Shown here: piece after piece, positions 8,065 through 16,449 of the stretch
How the letters are laid out: every line of letters starts with the position of its first letter
How positions within the stretch are numbered: the stretch's first letter is position 1
Source: Rhizobium sp. Root708
GTDB taxonomy: Bacteria; Pseudomonadota; Alphaproteobacteria; Rhizobiales; Rhizobiaceae
Length of the DNA stretch: 64,000 nt
Assembly (NCBI RefSeq): GCF_001429725.1
Contig: NZ_LMHV01000040.1
Span: 17,825 to 81,824 of the forward strand
Direction: 5' to 3'
Position numbers and translations under genes: made by a program
The notes under the pieces: model-generated
What the model was told of the DNA's origin: nothing
The model's database searches: none
What the model saw: only the letters and a program-made list of their open reading frames with translations

Positions 8065-9768
8065 TCAGAACGTCTGGCCGGCGATCGCCACCAGGTGCTC
8101 GATAACAGGTCCAAGCGCCAGCGACGGGAAGAAGGTCAGTCCGCCGACGATCACGATGGTACCGGTGAGCAGGCCGACGAAGAGCGGGCCATCGGTCGGG
8201 AACGTGCCCGATGAAGCCGGGACGGTCTTCTTGGCGACCAGCGAGCCGGCGATAGCAAGTGCTGGAATGATCACGAGGAAGCGGCCGACAAGCATGCCGA
8301 TGCCGAGGGTGATGTTGTACCAGGGCGTGTTGCCGGTCAGTCCGCCGAAAGCCGAACCGTTGTTGGCTGCAGCCGAAGTGTAGGCATAGAGGATCTCCGA
8401 GAAGCCATGCGGCCCGGCCGTCCCGACCGACGCAACGGCCGAGGGAAGAACGGAGGCGATGGCGGTGAAGACCAGCATCGCAAGCGGCAGGCAGAGAATG
8501 GCGAGCACGGCCATCTTCATTTCCTTCGCCTCGATCTTCTTGCCGAGATACTCGGGCGTGCGACCGACCATCAGGCCTGCCACGAAGATCGCGATGATGA
8601 CGAACAGCAGGATGCCGTAGAAGCCAGCGCCGACGCCGCCGACGATCACCTCGCCAAGCTGCATGTTGATCAGCGGAACAAGACCGCCGAGCGCCGTGAA
8701 GCTGCCATGCATGGCGTTGACTGCGCCGCAGGATGCAGCCGTGGTGATGACGGCAAAGAGCGACGACATTGCCACGCCGAACCGCACTTCCTTGCCTTCC
8801 ATGTTGCCGCCGCCAAGACCGAAGGCGTGCATCAGCGGATTGCCCGCGGCTTCAGCCCAATAGGTAACGGTCACGCCGATGAGGAAAAGCACGAACATGC
8901 TGGCAAGAATTGCCCAGCCCTGGCGCTGGTTTCCGACCATCCGGCCGAACACGTTCGTCAATGCTGCGCCGATCGCGAAGATCGATACCATCTGTATGAG
9001 GTTCGAGATTGCATCCGGGTTTTCGAACGGGTGGGCGGAGTTGACGTTGAAGAAGCCGCCACCATTGGTGCCGAGCATCTTGATCGCCAGCTGCGAAGCA
9101 ACAGGACCGAGAGCGATGGTCTGCTTAGCGCCTTCAAGCGTCGTTGCCTCGACATAGGGGCCGAGCGTCTGCGGCACGCCAAGATAGACAAAGACCAGAG
9201 TGAGAACGATGCAGAGCGGGAGCAGCACATAAAGGGTTGCCCGCACCATATCGACCCAAAAATTGCCGACAACCTTGCCGGACGCCCGGGAGAAGGCGCG
9301 GATGAACGCCATCGCAATGGCAATGCCGGTCGCTGCGGAAACGAAGTTCTGCACCGTCAGACCCGCCATCTGGGTCAGGTAGGACATCGTGCTTTCGCCG
9401 CCGTAGTTCTGCCAGTTGGTATTGGTCACGAAACTGACGGCGGTGTTGAAGGAAAGCTCAGGCCCAACCGCGCTCATCCCGGCGGGGTTATAGGGAAGCA
9501 CGGCCTGGAACCGCATGAGCGCGTAGAGAACGAACACGCCGAGCAGATTGAACATCAGCATGGCGATGGCATAGGAGGTCCAATGCTGCTCCTCGCGGTC
9601 GCTGGTGCCCGCCGCAGCGTAGAGCACGCGCTCCACGGGTGCGAGAACGGGAGACAAGAAGGTGCGTTCGCCACTGAAGACGCGCGTCATGTAGCTGCCG
9701 AGCGGCTTGACGAGCGCAAGAACGATCCCGCAAAAAAGCAGGATCTGAAGCCATCCGTTGAGGGTCAT
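8065..9768 (-). CDS. kdpA: K+-transporting ATPase channel subunit KdpA
   Basis: The product is 567 residues, a polytopic membrane protein of the Trk/Ktr/KdpA superfamily. The four degenerate selectivity-filter regions are recognisable, including TNTNWQNYGGE, GTNGGGFFN, SCGAVNAM and NNGSAFGG. It forms the K+-selective pore of KdpFABC. ATG 9768 (MTLNGWLQ) is chosen because KdpA proteins typically begin this way; a TTG at 9783 is also in frame. It lies 31 bases after kdpF. Confidence 0.96.
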   Translation of the reverse strand: MTLNGWLQILLFCGIVLALVKPLGSYMTRVFSGERTFLSPVLAPVERVLYAAAGTSDREEQHWTSYAIAMLMFNLLGVFVLYALMRFQAVLPYNPAGMSAVGPELSFNTAVSFVTNTNWQNYGGESTMSYLTQMAGLTVQNFVSAATGIAIAMAFIRAFSRASGKVVGNFWVDMVRATLYVLLPLCIVLTLVFVYLGVPQTLGPYVEATTLEGAKQTIALGPVASQLAIKMLGTNGGGFFNVNSAHPFENPDAISNLIQMVSIFAIGAALTNVFGRMVGNQRQGWAILASMFVLFLIGVTVTYWAEAAGNPLMHAFGLGGGNMEGKEVRFGVAMSSLFAVITTAASCGAVNAMHGSFTALGGLVPLINMQLGEVIVGGVGAGFYGILLFVIIAIFVAGLMVGRTPEYLGKKIEAKEMKMAVLAILCLPLAMLVFTAIASVLPSAVASVGTAGPHGFSEILYAYTSAAANNGSAFGGLTGNTPWYNITLGIGMLVGRFLVIIPALAIAGSLVAKKTVPASSGTFPTDGPLFVGLLTGTIVIVGGLTFFPSLALGPVIEHLVAIAGQTF

Positions 9769-9799
9769 GGTGGTTGCTTTCAATACCCGGGCTTGAAGA

Positions 9800-9889
9800 T
9801 CAGAAGCGCTCGGGGCGAATGAGGGCGTAGGTAAGGTAAACCGCTAGGAACAGCGTTACCGCGCCGCTGAGAACGTAATCGAAGGTCAT
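9800..9889 (-). CDS. kdpF: KdpF small subunit
   Basis: This 29-residue frame encodes a single hydrophobic helix (YVLSGAVTLFLAVYLTYALI) ending in the short polar tail RPERF. Size, hydrophobicity and position immediately upstream of kdpA match KdpF, the lipid-like stabilising subunit of the KdpFABC complex. Confidence 0.88.
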   Translation of the reverse strand: MTFDYVLSGAVTLFLAVYLTYALIRPERF

Positions 9890-9904
9890 GGGTCTTACTC
9901 CGGC

Positions 9905-9988
9905 CTAAAGCCCGTCGCAGGCTTTTGTGTAAGCGATGCAGAGCGCGAAGAAGACGACCGTGAAACCGAGTAGAACGATGTCGATCAT
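9905..9988 (-). CDS. 27-residue membrane peptide leading the kdp operon
   Basis: An ATG at 9988 with AAGGAG about 9 bases upstream opens a 27-codon frame: a hydrophobic helix (IDIVLLGFTVVFFALCIAY) followed by TKACDGL. It ends 15 bases before kdpF. From memory, similar tiny peptides ending in a Cys-Asp/Glu motif precede kdpF in many proteobacterial kdp operons, usually annotated as hypothetical. The strong ribosome site and operon position support it as a real gene. Its role in Kdp assembly or regulation is unknown. Confidence 0.7.
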   Translation of the reverse strand: MIDIVLLGFTVVFFALCIAYTKACDGL

Positions 9989-10267
9989 CGATCATCACTC
10001 CTTGTGTGTTGAATGGCAGAACCGCGCAGCGGCACATGTTGCCCTGCGCGTTCCGGAACTATTGTCGGAACGATCGGGAGATCTTCCGCGTGTTAATATG
10101 CAGCCGCAGGCCATAAAGGTTCGAGACGAGCGACCCGGCGCGGATATAAAAATCTGATAAATGCCCGCACGGTCTGCCGAGCGGCAAGGGCCCTCATCGA
10201 TCGTGCACGAGCAGGTTGAAAACCGGCGGCGCTGCGACAATTCCTCTTGAATAGAGAGGGGCAATGG

Positions 10268-11770
10268 ATGCGGCGGGCATTGGTAAGCAACGGCGGCGCT
10301 GTGATTGCGCTATTGGCGCTCTATTTCACTGTCCAGTTTGCCGTCCGGCTCTCGCTGCCATCAGGGCTGCGTTTCGATGAATCCCAGCAGGCGTTCTTTT
10401 CGCAATGGCTGACATGGGGCTATGACAGCCAGCCGCCGCTTTACAACTGGATACAGGCGATCGTCGTCGCGCTCTTCGGCCTCTCGCTGGCGACGCTCTC
10501 GGCAACCAAGAATCTCATGCTGTTCGGCGTCTATGCAAGTTACTATACCCTTGCTCGCAGCCTGATGCGCAACAAGGCGCTGGCCGTGGTTGCCGTGTTC
10601 TCGCTGTTCACCATGCCGCAGGTAGTCTGGGAAGCGCAGCGTGATCTCACCCACAGCGTCATTGAAATGATGATGGTTTGCCTGACATTGCTGGCAGCCG
10701 TCCGGACGATCCGCAAACCGAGCTATATCGCCTATGCCCTGACGGGCGTTGCCATCGGTTTGGGATTGCTGACAAAGTACAATTACGCCGTCATAGCCGC
10801 CGCACTCTTCATAGCCGTCGCCGCCCATCCGATCGGGCGCAAACGCATTCTGGACCGGCGTATTATTCTCACACTCGCCATTGCCGTACTGACATGTCTT
10901 CCGCATGCCCTCTGGGTCGTCTCGGACATCGACCTGGCAACTGGTCGCACGCTCGGCATCATGCAGCAGCATGGAAGCGAAAGCCGTCTCGCCGCTGCGT
11001 TGAAGGGGCCGCTCGAACTTCTGTGGCTGATCGTGTTGATATCCGCGCCAACCTGCGTGGTGTTGCTCCTGATCGCGCGCCGCTCGTTGCTTGTCTGCTA
11101 CAAGGCCGACAGCGAGTGGTCCCGTTTTCTGGGGATCTTCCTGCTCGCATCTTTCACGCTGCTGCTGATGCTCATCGTCGGCTTCCAGATGACATCGCTG
11201 CGCGATCGCTGGTTCGTGCCGTTCCTGTTTCTCGTGCCGCTCTATATCTGCCTCAAGCTCGAGGCGTCAGGCATCGACGGCAACCGCCTTGCGATGCGTT
11301 TCCTGCCGGTCGCGATGATCGTGATGGTGCTTGTGCCTTGCGCCCTTCTGGTCCGCGTCAACCTTTCAGGTCTGTTGCATAGCTACGAAGCCTACAATGT
11401 CCCGTATGCCACGTTCGTGCGCACACTCCTCGCCGAGGAGAACAAGGCGCCGGCGCTGGTGCTGACGGATGACTGGAAGCCTTCAGGCAACCTGAAGCTC
11501 CAGCTCCCCAAGGTGCCGGTCATGTCGCTGTATTTCGGCAATCTGCGCACCACATACGACTGGCAGCCGGATAAGCCCGTGCTTCTCGTCTGGGAAGGCG
11601 GCACGACCGCTCCGCAATGGAACCCACGCCTGAAGGATTGGATCGACAGCCAGCTCGGCTCCGCTTACAGCGACGCACCGGTCAAACAGATGGCGATCCC
11701 CTACGACCGTGGCGACGGCCGCGATAGCTTTCTCTTCGACTACGTCTGGCTGTACCCGCATCCTGGATGA
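10268..11770 (+). CDS. ArnT-like glycosyltransferase (GT39/GT83 type, membrane)
   Basis: The product is a polytopic membrane protein of 500 residues. The first periplasmic loop carries an acidic pair in RFDESQQ (about residue 35) and the downstream QPPLYNW, typical of dolichyl/undecaprenyl-phosphate-dependent transferases (PMT/ArnT superfamily). About ten membrane segments are followed by a soluble C-terminal part from about residue 380. Such enzymes transfer a sugar from a lipid carrier to lipid A, glycans or proteins outside the inner membrane; the acceptor here is unknown. ATG 10268 is preferred because AGAGGGG lies 6 bases upstream; TTG 10247 is in frame but poorer. It is divergent from kdp. 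Confidence 0.8.
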   Translation: MRRALVSNGGAVIALLALYFTVQFAVRLSLPSGLRFDESQQAFFSQWLTWGYDSQPPLYNWIQAIVVALFGLSLATLSATKNLMLFGVYASYYTLARSLMRNKALAVVAVFSLFTMPQVVWEAQRDLTHSVIEMMMVCLTLLAAVRTIRKPSYIAYALTGVAIGLGLLTKYNYAVIAAALFIAVAAHPIGRKRILDRRIILTLAIAVLTCLPHALWVVSDIDLATGRTLGIMQQHGSESRLAAALKGPLELLWLIVLISAPTCVVLLLIARRSLLVCYKADSEWSRFLGIFLLASFTLLLMLIVGFQMTSLRDRWFVPFLFLVPLYICLKLEASGIDGNRLAMRFLPVAMIVMVLVPCALLVRVNLSGLLHSYEAYNVPYATFVRTLLAEENKAPALVLTDDWKPSGNLKLQLPKVPVMSLYFGNLRTTYDWQPDKPVLLVWEGGTTAPQWNPRLKDWIDSQLGSAYSDAPVKQMAIPYDRGDGRDSFLFDYVWLYPHPG

Positions 11771-11833
11771 GGGGAAATAAATCTGAAGCGGCGCAACTGA
11801 TCCGCGAAGGCCTAGCTCCGGCAGAAACAAAGG

Positions 11834-11856
11834 AGCCCCGCTTCGTCAGCGGGGCT
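11834..11856. terminator. GC-rich hairpin after the glycosyltransferase gene
   Basis: An 8-bp perfect stem (AGCCCCGC / GCGGGGCT) with loop TTCGTCA begins 64 bases after the glycosyltransferase stop. No T-tract follows on the plus strand; on the minus strand the stem is followed by CCTTTGTTT, so it may terminate leftward transcription better. Confidence 0.5.
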
Positions 11857-12005
11857 AAGTCTCAGAAGTGGTGGATCTGATCACCGGCGCGTTAACGCAG
11901 GAACGGCAAGAAGGTTCCAACGATCAACCGCCGACACCCTCATAAAGCACGCATTCGCCGGCTCTCCATCTTGTCTGACACGCAACTGAAGACCGGCACG
12001 TCACA

Positions 12006-12100
12006 AAGTTGATATTGGCAGGCAGCTAATATGCCAACGAGAACATCACGCTCGCGATGTTCTTTTCCTCCCAACTGGCCCGCTTCGGCGGGTCTTTTCT
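12006..12100 (+). ncRNA. AbcR/alpha-r15-like small regulatory RNA
   Basis: Three hairpins occur in order: TTGGCA/TGCCAA (12015-12037), AGAACATC/GATGTTCT with loop ACGCTCGC (12040-12063), and a terminator GGCCCGC-TTCG-GCGGGTC (12077-12094) followed by TTTTCT. Between the last two is a single-stranded TTTTCCTCCCAAC, an anti-Shine-Dalgarno-type stretch. Order, loop and the CCTCCCA module match my memory of the alpha-r15 family (AbcR1/AbcR2 of Agrobacterium, SmrC15/16 of Sinorhizobium), Hfq-dependent repressors of ABC-transporter mRNAs. The 5' end is approximate and no good promoter was identified. Only one copy was found here, whereas the family often occurs in tandem. Confidence 0.62.
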
Positions 12101-12164
12101 GTTGATCGCGCCGAGGTGCTGTGCGACGATCCAGCGTTTCCTGGGCAACTGGCTGGACAACGTG

Positions 12165-12416
12165 ATGAAACGCTTTGTTTGTGCGGTCGGAAAATTCGGC
12201 ACTTTTTCCGTGATTGACCTGATGACCGGCCATCCGGCCGATGCGGGCGCCACCTCGATCTTCCTGACCCGTTTGGAGGCGCTGCGGCTCGCAGGTCAAC
12301 TGGAACAGGAGCGAGGCTTTTCTCGAAATGTAGCGATCCACCAGGGAATGGCGTCCAAGGATTCCTTGGTAAGTCTGGCCGCGAAAGAATACCGGCAGTG
12401 CCCCTTCACCAACTGA
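12165..12416 (+). CDS. Doubtful short reading frame (83 residues)
   Basis: An open frame from ATG 12165 (MKRFVCAVGKFG...) to 12416 has codon use not far from that of neighbouring genes and contains a protein-like helix (IFLTRLEALRLAGQLEQE). It follows the sRNA terminator directly, has no clear ribosome site, and matches no family I recognise. It may be the remnant of a decayed gene. The 12100-12784 stretch holds nothing else I can support except an inverted repeat. Confidence 0.22.
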   Translation: MKRFVCAVGKFGTFSVIDLMTGHPADAGATSIFLTRLEALRLAGQLEQERGFSRNVAIHQGMASKDSLVSLAAKEYRQCPFTN

Positions 12417-12483
12417 GGCAGGCCTGGCCAAACTCGCGCCCGATGGAGCGAGACAAGCGGGGCGCGCATCCGCTGATGGCGAC

Positions 12484-12514
12484 GAGCAGAGGCCCGGGGT
12501 CGAGACCTCTGCTC
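12484..12514. repeat. Perfect 9-bp inverted repeat
   Basis: GAGCAGAGG and CCTCTGCTC flank a 13-base loop in an otherwise poorly coding stretch. No T-tract follows on either strand. It could be a structured RNA element or a relic. Confidence 0.5.
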
Positions 12515-12784
12515 ATCGTTAGACCATGTGAACAAATCCGCCAATTTGTCCGCGAAGTGAGATTGCCGGGAACTGCTTAACAGTTGCTTGCCGCTGAGAC
12601 TGAGCTTTCAACCGCGATTGTTCGGCATCCGGCTACACAAGTGCATCTGCAAATTGCAGGACATCTTGCGGCTGGCCGCTCAAAAAATGCGGCCGACGCT
12701 GAAAGCAACAGGGACGTCACAAGTTGACGTTGAGCGACCGAGAAACGGCTCCCACAGAGCATGAAAGGGGATCGCTGCCGTGAT

Positions 12785-13144
12785 TTACTTGACGTAGATC
12801 ACCAGATTCCCGTTGCGCGCCTTCACCGCCCATTCGATGTCCTTCGGCGTCAGCTTTTTCTGCTTCAGCTGACCGACGAGCCACTTGTTCGACTGCGCCG
12901 CGTCGCGAATTTCCTTGACGTGCGCTTCGCTGCCCTGCTGCGGATGAGCACCGGTTTCCGAGAAGTCCGCGGTGCGGTAGCTGACGATGGTGATCCGCTT
13001 CCCTTGATATGCCCTGATAGTCGCGGGAAGGTTCTCGTCCCAGTTCTGTCTACGATACTCGCGCCGCGTCTGCTGCGCATCGGCGGGGATGACGGTTGCC
13101 ACGGTGGACAAGGCAACCAGCAGTGAGACAATGATGTTTCGCAT
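12785..13144 (-). CDS. Small secreted protein of unknown function
   Basis: The product is 119 residues. ATG 13144 has a strong GGAGGA 8 bases upstream. Residues 1-23 form a signal peptide with cleavage at ADA-QQ, so a mature periplasmic protein of about 96 residues is expected. The mature part is basic and contains no cysteine. The C-terminal half (LTPKDIEWAVKARNGNLVIYVK) looks like a small alpha/beta fold. I do not recognise the family. It is divergent from the CelD-type acetyltransferase across a 234-base intergenic region. Confidence 0.75.
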   Translation of the reverse strand: MRNIIVSLLVALSTVATVIPADAQQTRREYRRQNWDENLPATIRAYQGKRITIVSYRTADFSETGAHPQQGSEAHVKEIRDAAQSNKWLVGQLKQKKLTPKDIEWAVKARNGNLVIYVK

Positions 13145-13378
13145 ATTCCGTCCTCCAATCGAAACCGATGGAGATTAGGCGCACAACGCCGCATCTTGCA
13201 TTGCGTGGAATCAATCGAGCGCAGCAAAATTCTCATTTCAGCCCGCGATTTGGGTGACAGCGACAGCTTACCGCTTTGGGGTTACTTCAAACATATAGCT
13301 GCTGGCCTCCGCACAAATGAAATAAGACTTTTCTAGATCAGACGATCATCAACCACGCATCGGCGATCGGATTTAAAG

Positions 13379-14530
13379 ATGGATACGCTCAGCCCCAGCG
13401 AATTCGCCCGATATACTTGCGATATCATCACCGACTCCGCGAAACTGGCGGAGTTGGAGGCTGATTGGAACGCGCTCTGGCTGAAAGCCAAGGGCTCGTT
13501 TTATCAGAGCTTCTCCCTTGTCCATCACAGCTGGAAGGAGATTGCCGGACCTGCCGGCCGATCGCTTTTCTGCGTCGTGATCCGCGACAAGGGGGCGATG
13601 GTCCTTGTCTTCCCCATGGTGCGATATCGCAAGGGGCCTCTCCTGATGATCCGGCCCCTCGGCCCGAACGCCGCCGAAACCACGGATATGCTTGTCGATC
13701 CCGACACGGACCGGCAGGCCGTGGTGACCAGGGCCTGGCGAACCATTGAGAGGGGAGCGAAGGCCGACATAATCCATATGCCTTTCATCAAGGTCGGATC
13801 GACGCTGGATCAGCTGGTTCAGCGCAGGCGAAATTTCGAGCGCGATGCGGAGATCGCGCCCTTTGCCGATCTGCAGGACCAGACGGACTGGGAAACGTAC
13901 CAGAAAATCATCGGCACAAACTCCAGGCAGCAGTTGAACCGAAAGCGCAAGCGGCTCTCCGAACTCGGGGAATTTACGTTCGTCGAAATCGATCCCGTCG
14001 CAAATCCGGAACGCACGACGGAACTGCTGGAGTGGATGTTCGCCCAGAAGCAGATCTGGGCGGAACGGGCCGGAAAAGACTGGAACATGATCAGCTCGCA
14101 GGAATATCGAGACTTCCTGTACCGCTGGATCACGGACCCCAACAATATCCAGCAGATGCGTATCTACACCATCGAGATCGACAAGATGCCGATCGCGATG
14201 AAGCTGGCGGCCTACGGTGTCTCTCACCTCGACCTCATCATCGCGGCCTTCCACTCGGATCCGCAGTACGCGAAGTATTCGCCGGGGTTCGTGCTCGACG
14301 AGTTCTGGATGAAAATCGTGTTCGAGAAGCGCCTGAACGTCGATTTTGGCGCAGGCAGCGAGCCCTACAAGCTGTTCTGGTCGCGAAACGCCAAGAACGA
14401 TCTGGCGAACTACCGTATCCCGGATACGCTCGCCGGAGCCACGGCGATCCATCTGTGGCGGCTGAAACGCCGCGTGGCCGCGCATCTGGCAGCGCGCCGG
14501 AAACGCCAGGCCGCGCCGGTGCCAGCCTGA
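13379..14530 (+). CDS. GNAT acetyltransferase, CelD/BcsL type (polysaccharide modification)
   Basis: The 383-residue protein has the layout of CelD-like proteins: an N-terminal half (LEADWNALW, FFQS-like FYQSF, LFCVVIRD, FPMVR) and a C-terminal acetyl-CoA-type GNAT domain (about 190-340) with NSRQQLNRKRKRL, RIYTIEIDKMPIAMKLAAY and YSPGFVLDEF. Such proteins were first tied to cellulose synthesis in Agrobacterium and often acylate exopolysaccharides. No polysaccharide synthase gene is near, so the substrate cannot be assigned. It starts at ATG 13379; no strong ribosome site is visible. Confidence 0.8.
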   Translation: MDTLSPSEFARYTCDIITDSAKLAELEADWNALWLKAKGSFYQSFSLVHHSWKEIAGPAGRSLFCVVIRDKGAMVLVFPMVRYRKGPLLMIRPLGPNAAETTDMLVDPDTDRQAVVTRAWRTIERGAKADIIHMPFIKVGSTLDQLVQRRRNFERDAEIAPFADLQDQTDWETYQKIIGTNSRQQLNRKRKRLSELGEFTFVEIDPVANPERTTELLEWMFAQKQIWAERAGKDWNMISSQEYRDFLYRWITDPNNIQQMRIYTIEIDKMPIAMKLAAYGVSHLDLIIAAFHSDPQYAKYSPGFVLDEFWMKIVFEKRLNVDFGAGSEPYKLFWSRNAKNDLANYRIPDTLAGATAIHLWRLKRRVAAHLAARRKRQAAPVPA

Positions 14531-14597
14531 AGCCGAAGGCGAGATTGCGGATCAAGCTCTACAGCGCATGGGATACGACACCATAGCCGTGGGATAG

Positions 14598-14780
14598 TCA
14601 GTAACTGCACGTCCAGTTGTTGGTAGGCCTGAAACCACCGTCGCAAGCAGGGTTCTCCGACGTGCGCGGATTGTAGTAATTGTCGGCCGGATTATGATTT
14701 GGGCCGGTCGTGCAGGCTGAAGTGAGTGCAGCCACAATGATCACTATTCCCACAGTGACGAACGTGTGAATTCTACCCAT
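14598..14780 (-). CDS. Small lipoprotein (60 residues)
   Basis: A type II signal peptide ends in the lipobox LTSAC (Cys23), followed by a 37-residue polar tail rich in Asn with two further cysteines (Cys46, Cys58) that could form a disulfide. The gene is monocistronic. The family is unknown to me. Envelope localisation is a direct reading of the lipobox. Confidence 0.72.
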   Translation of the reverse strand: MGRIHTFVTVGIVIIVAALTSACTTGPNHNPADNYYNPRTSENPACDGGFRPTNNWTCSY

Positions 14781-15047
14781 TGGATTTCCTCGCGACGGCT
14801 TCGCTCACGTAGAAAATGCTGCGTTACCGAGACGGATTCAAGGGCATGCCCCGATTGAGTTTCGGAACATCCCTCGGCGGTCGTGGTTCGGTTGCGCGGA
14901 GGAGAGCCATCGTCGGAGTTTTCCCACGCGTTCCGGCAGCTTATGGCGGCCGCAATTACCGAGCCGAGCCCTGTGGCGCATGCCTATAGCATAAGACTCA
15001 AGGCTATCTATCCAGCCGGGTCAAATCGGATTTGTCGGGGATAAAGA

Positions 15048-15124
15048 TGGTAGCGGGGGGCGGAATTGAACCGCCGACCTCAGGGTTATGAATCCTGCGC
15101 TCTCACCAACTGAGCTACCCAGCC
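15048..15124 (-). tRNA. tRNA-Met (CAT anticodon), CCA encoded
   Basis: The minus strand folds as a tRNA: D stem GCTC/GAGC, anticodon loop TTCATAA, T arm GGCGG-TTCAATT-CCGCC, discriminator A and encoded CCA. The anticodon is CAT. It lacks the three G-C pairs next to the anticodon typical of initiator tRNA, so elongator Met is favoured; a tRNA-Ile with modified C34 cannot be excluded. The acceptor stem (GGCTGGG / CCCCGCT) has a U-C mismatch at position 4-69 and a G-U pair at 1-72. Confidence 0.92.
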
Positions 15125-15233
15125 ATCTACCAACGATGCCGTTTGCGAAGCGTCCGGCCCGTCGAATGAGCGGCTTATATGGCGAGCCTTGCGGTCATGT
15201 CAAGCGCAGGAGTGAGAAAATGCCCGAGAGTTT

Positions 15234-16433
15234 TCAGGCCGCGACAGCACTCGCCAGCAACGCCTTCAAAGAGGCTTCAGCAGCCGGTTCGCGTTCCGAG
15301 CGCTCGATAAAACCGCCGCCGTAAACGCGGGCGTCGTCACCAGGTGCGGAGTAGAGGGCACAGGCCTGTCCCGGCGCAATGCCGGCTTCGCCAACGGAAA
15401 GATCGACGTAAATCCCGCGCTGATCGGCATGGAGAACGGCTGGCGTCGGCGCGCGCGTCGAGCGCACCTTGGCGAAGCAGGCAAAGCCCTCACCGGCGGC
15501 CGCATCCACAAGCGCCGTATCGCCGAGCCAGTTGACGTCGCGCAGGTAGACGCGGTGGGTTTCCAACGCTTCCTTCGGCCCGACGATCACCCGCCGCGAA
15601 CGCGCGTCGAGATAGACCACGTAGAGCGGCTCGCCGGTCGCAATGCCGATGCCGCGGCGCTGGCCGATCGTATAGTGCAGGATGCCCTCGTGCTGGCCGA
15701 GTACGCGGCCGTCGAGGTGCACGATATCGCCTGATAGTGCCGCGTTCGGCTTCAGCTTGTTGATGACATCGGTGTACTTGCCTTGCGGCACGAAACAGAT
15801 GTCCTGGCTATCCGCCTTCTTGGCGACGACGAGACCCATTTCCTCCGCCAGCTTGCGGGTCTCCGCCTTCGGCAGGCCGCCGAGCGGGAAGCGCAGATAG
15901 TCGATCTGCTCCTGGGTCGTGGCAAACAGGAAATAGCTCTGGTCGCGGTCGGCATCGGCCGGCCGGTAGAGCGCGCGGCGGCTGGCATTACCCGGCGCCG
16001 GATTGCGGCGCGAGCGGATATAATGCCCCGTTGCCAGCGCATCGGCGCCGAGTTCCTTTGCGGTCGCAAGCAGATCGGCGAACTTGACCGTCTGGTTGCA
16101 GGACACGCAAGGGATCGGCGTTTCGCCGGCCACGTAGCTTTCCATGAACGGATTGATGACGGTGTCGCGGAAGCGCTTTTCGTAATCCAGCACGTAGTGC
16201 GGTATCCCGAGCGTCTCGCAGACCCGACGGGCGTCATCGATATCCTGTCCCGCGCAGCAGGAGCCGGCGCGATGGACAGCAGCTCCGTGGTCGTAGAGCT
16301 GCAGCGTGATACCGAGGACATCATAGCCCTGCTGCTTCAGGATGCCTGCCACGACAGAGCTGTCGACGCCGCCGGACATCGCCACGACAACGCGCGTATC
16401 TTCCGGCTTCTTGTCAAAATCCAGTGTGTTCAC
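15234..16433 (-). CDS. mnmA: tRNA-specific 2-thiouridylase MnmA
   Basis: MnmA thiolates U34 of tRNA-Lys, -Glu and -Gln using sulfur relayed to its active site. The PP-loop SGGVDSS (residues 20-26) binds ATP; the catalytic cysteines are Cys112 in PCVSCN and Cys213 in DICFVPQ; the central RDQSYFLF and the C-terminal barrel (GQRRGIG) are intact. The GTG start at 16433 (MNTLDFDKK) gives 399 residues and matches my memory of rhizobial MnmA; an ATG at 16484 would add 17 residues and overlap the small frame upstream. No strong ribosome site is seen for either. Confidence 0.93.
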   Translation of the reverse strand: MNTLDFDKKPEDTRVVVAMSGGVDSSVVAGILKQQGYDVLGITLQLYDHGAAVHRAGSCCAGQDIDDARRVCETLGIPHYVLDYEKRFRDTVINPFMESYVAGETPIPCVSCNQTVKFADLLATAKELGADALATGHYIRSRRNPAPGNASRRALYRPADADRDQSYFLFATTQEQIDYLRFPLGGLPKAETRKLAEEMGLVVAKKADSQDICFVPQGKYTDVINKLKPNAALSGDIVHLDGRVLGQHEGILHYTIGQRRGIGIATGEPLYVVYLDARSRRVIVGPKEALETHRVYLRDVNWLGDTALVDAAAGEGFACFAKVRSTRAPTPAVLHADQRGIYVDLSVGEAGIAPGQACALYSAPGDDARVYGGGFIERSEREPAAEASLKALLASAVAA

Positions 16434-16449
16434 GGGTAGCTGCCAATTC

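Noticed and set aside
11940..12431. 163-residue minus-strand frame
   Set aside because: Runs antisense across the AbcR-like sRNA and its terminator; no ribosome site and no recognisable domain.
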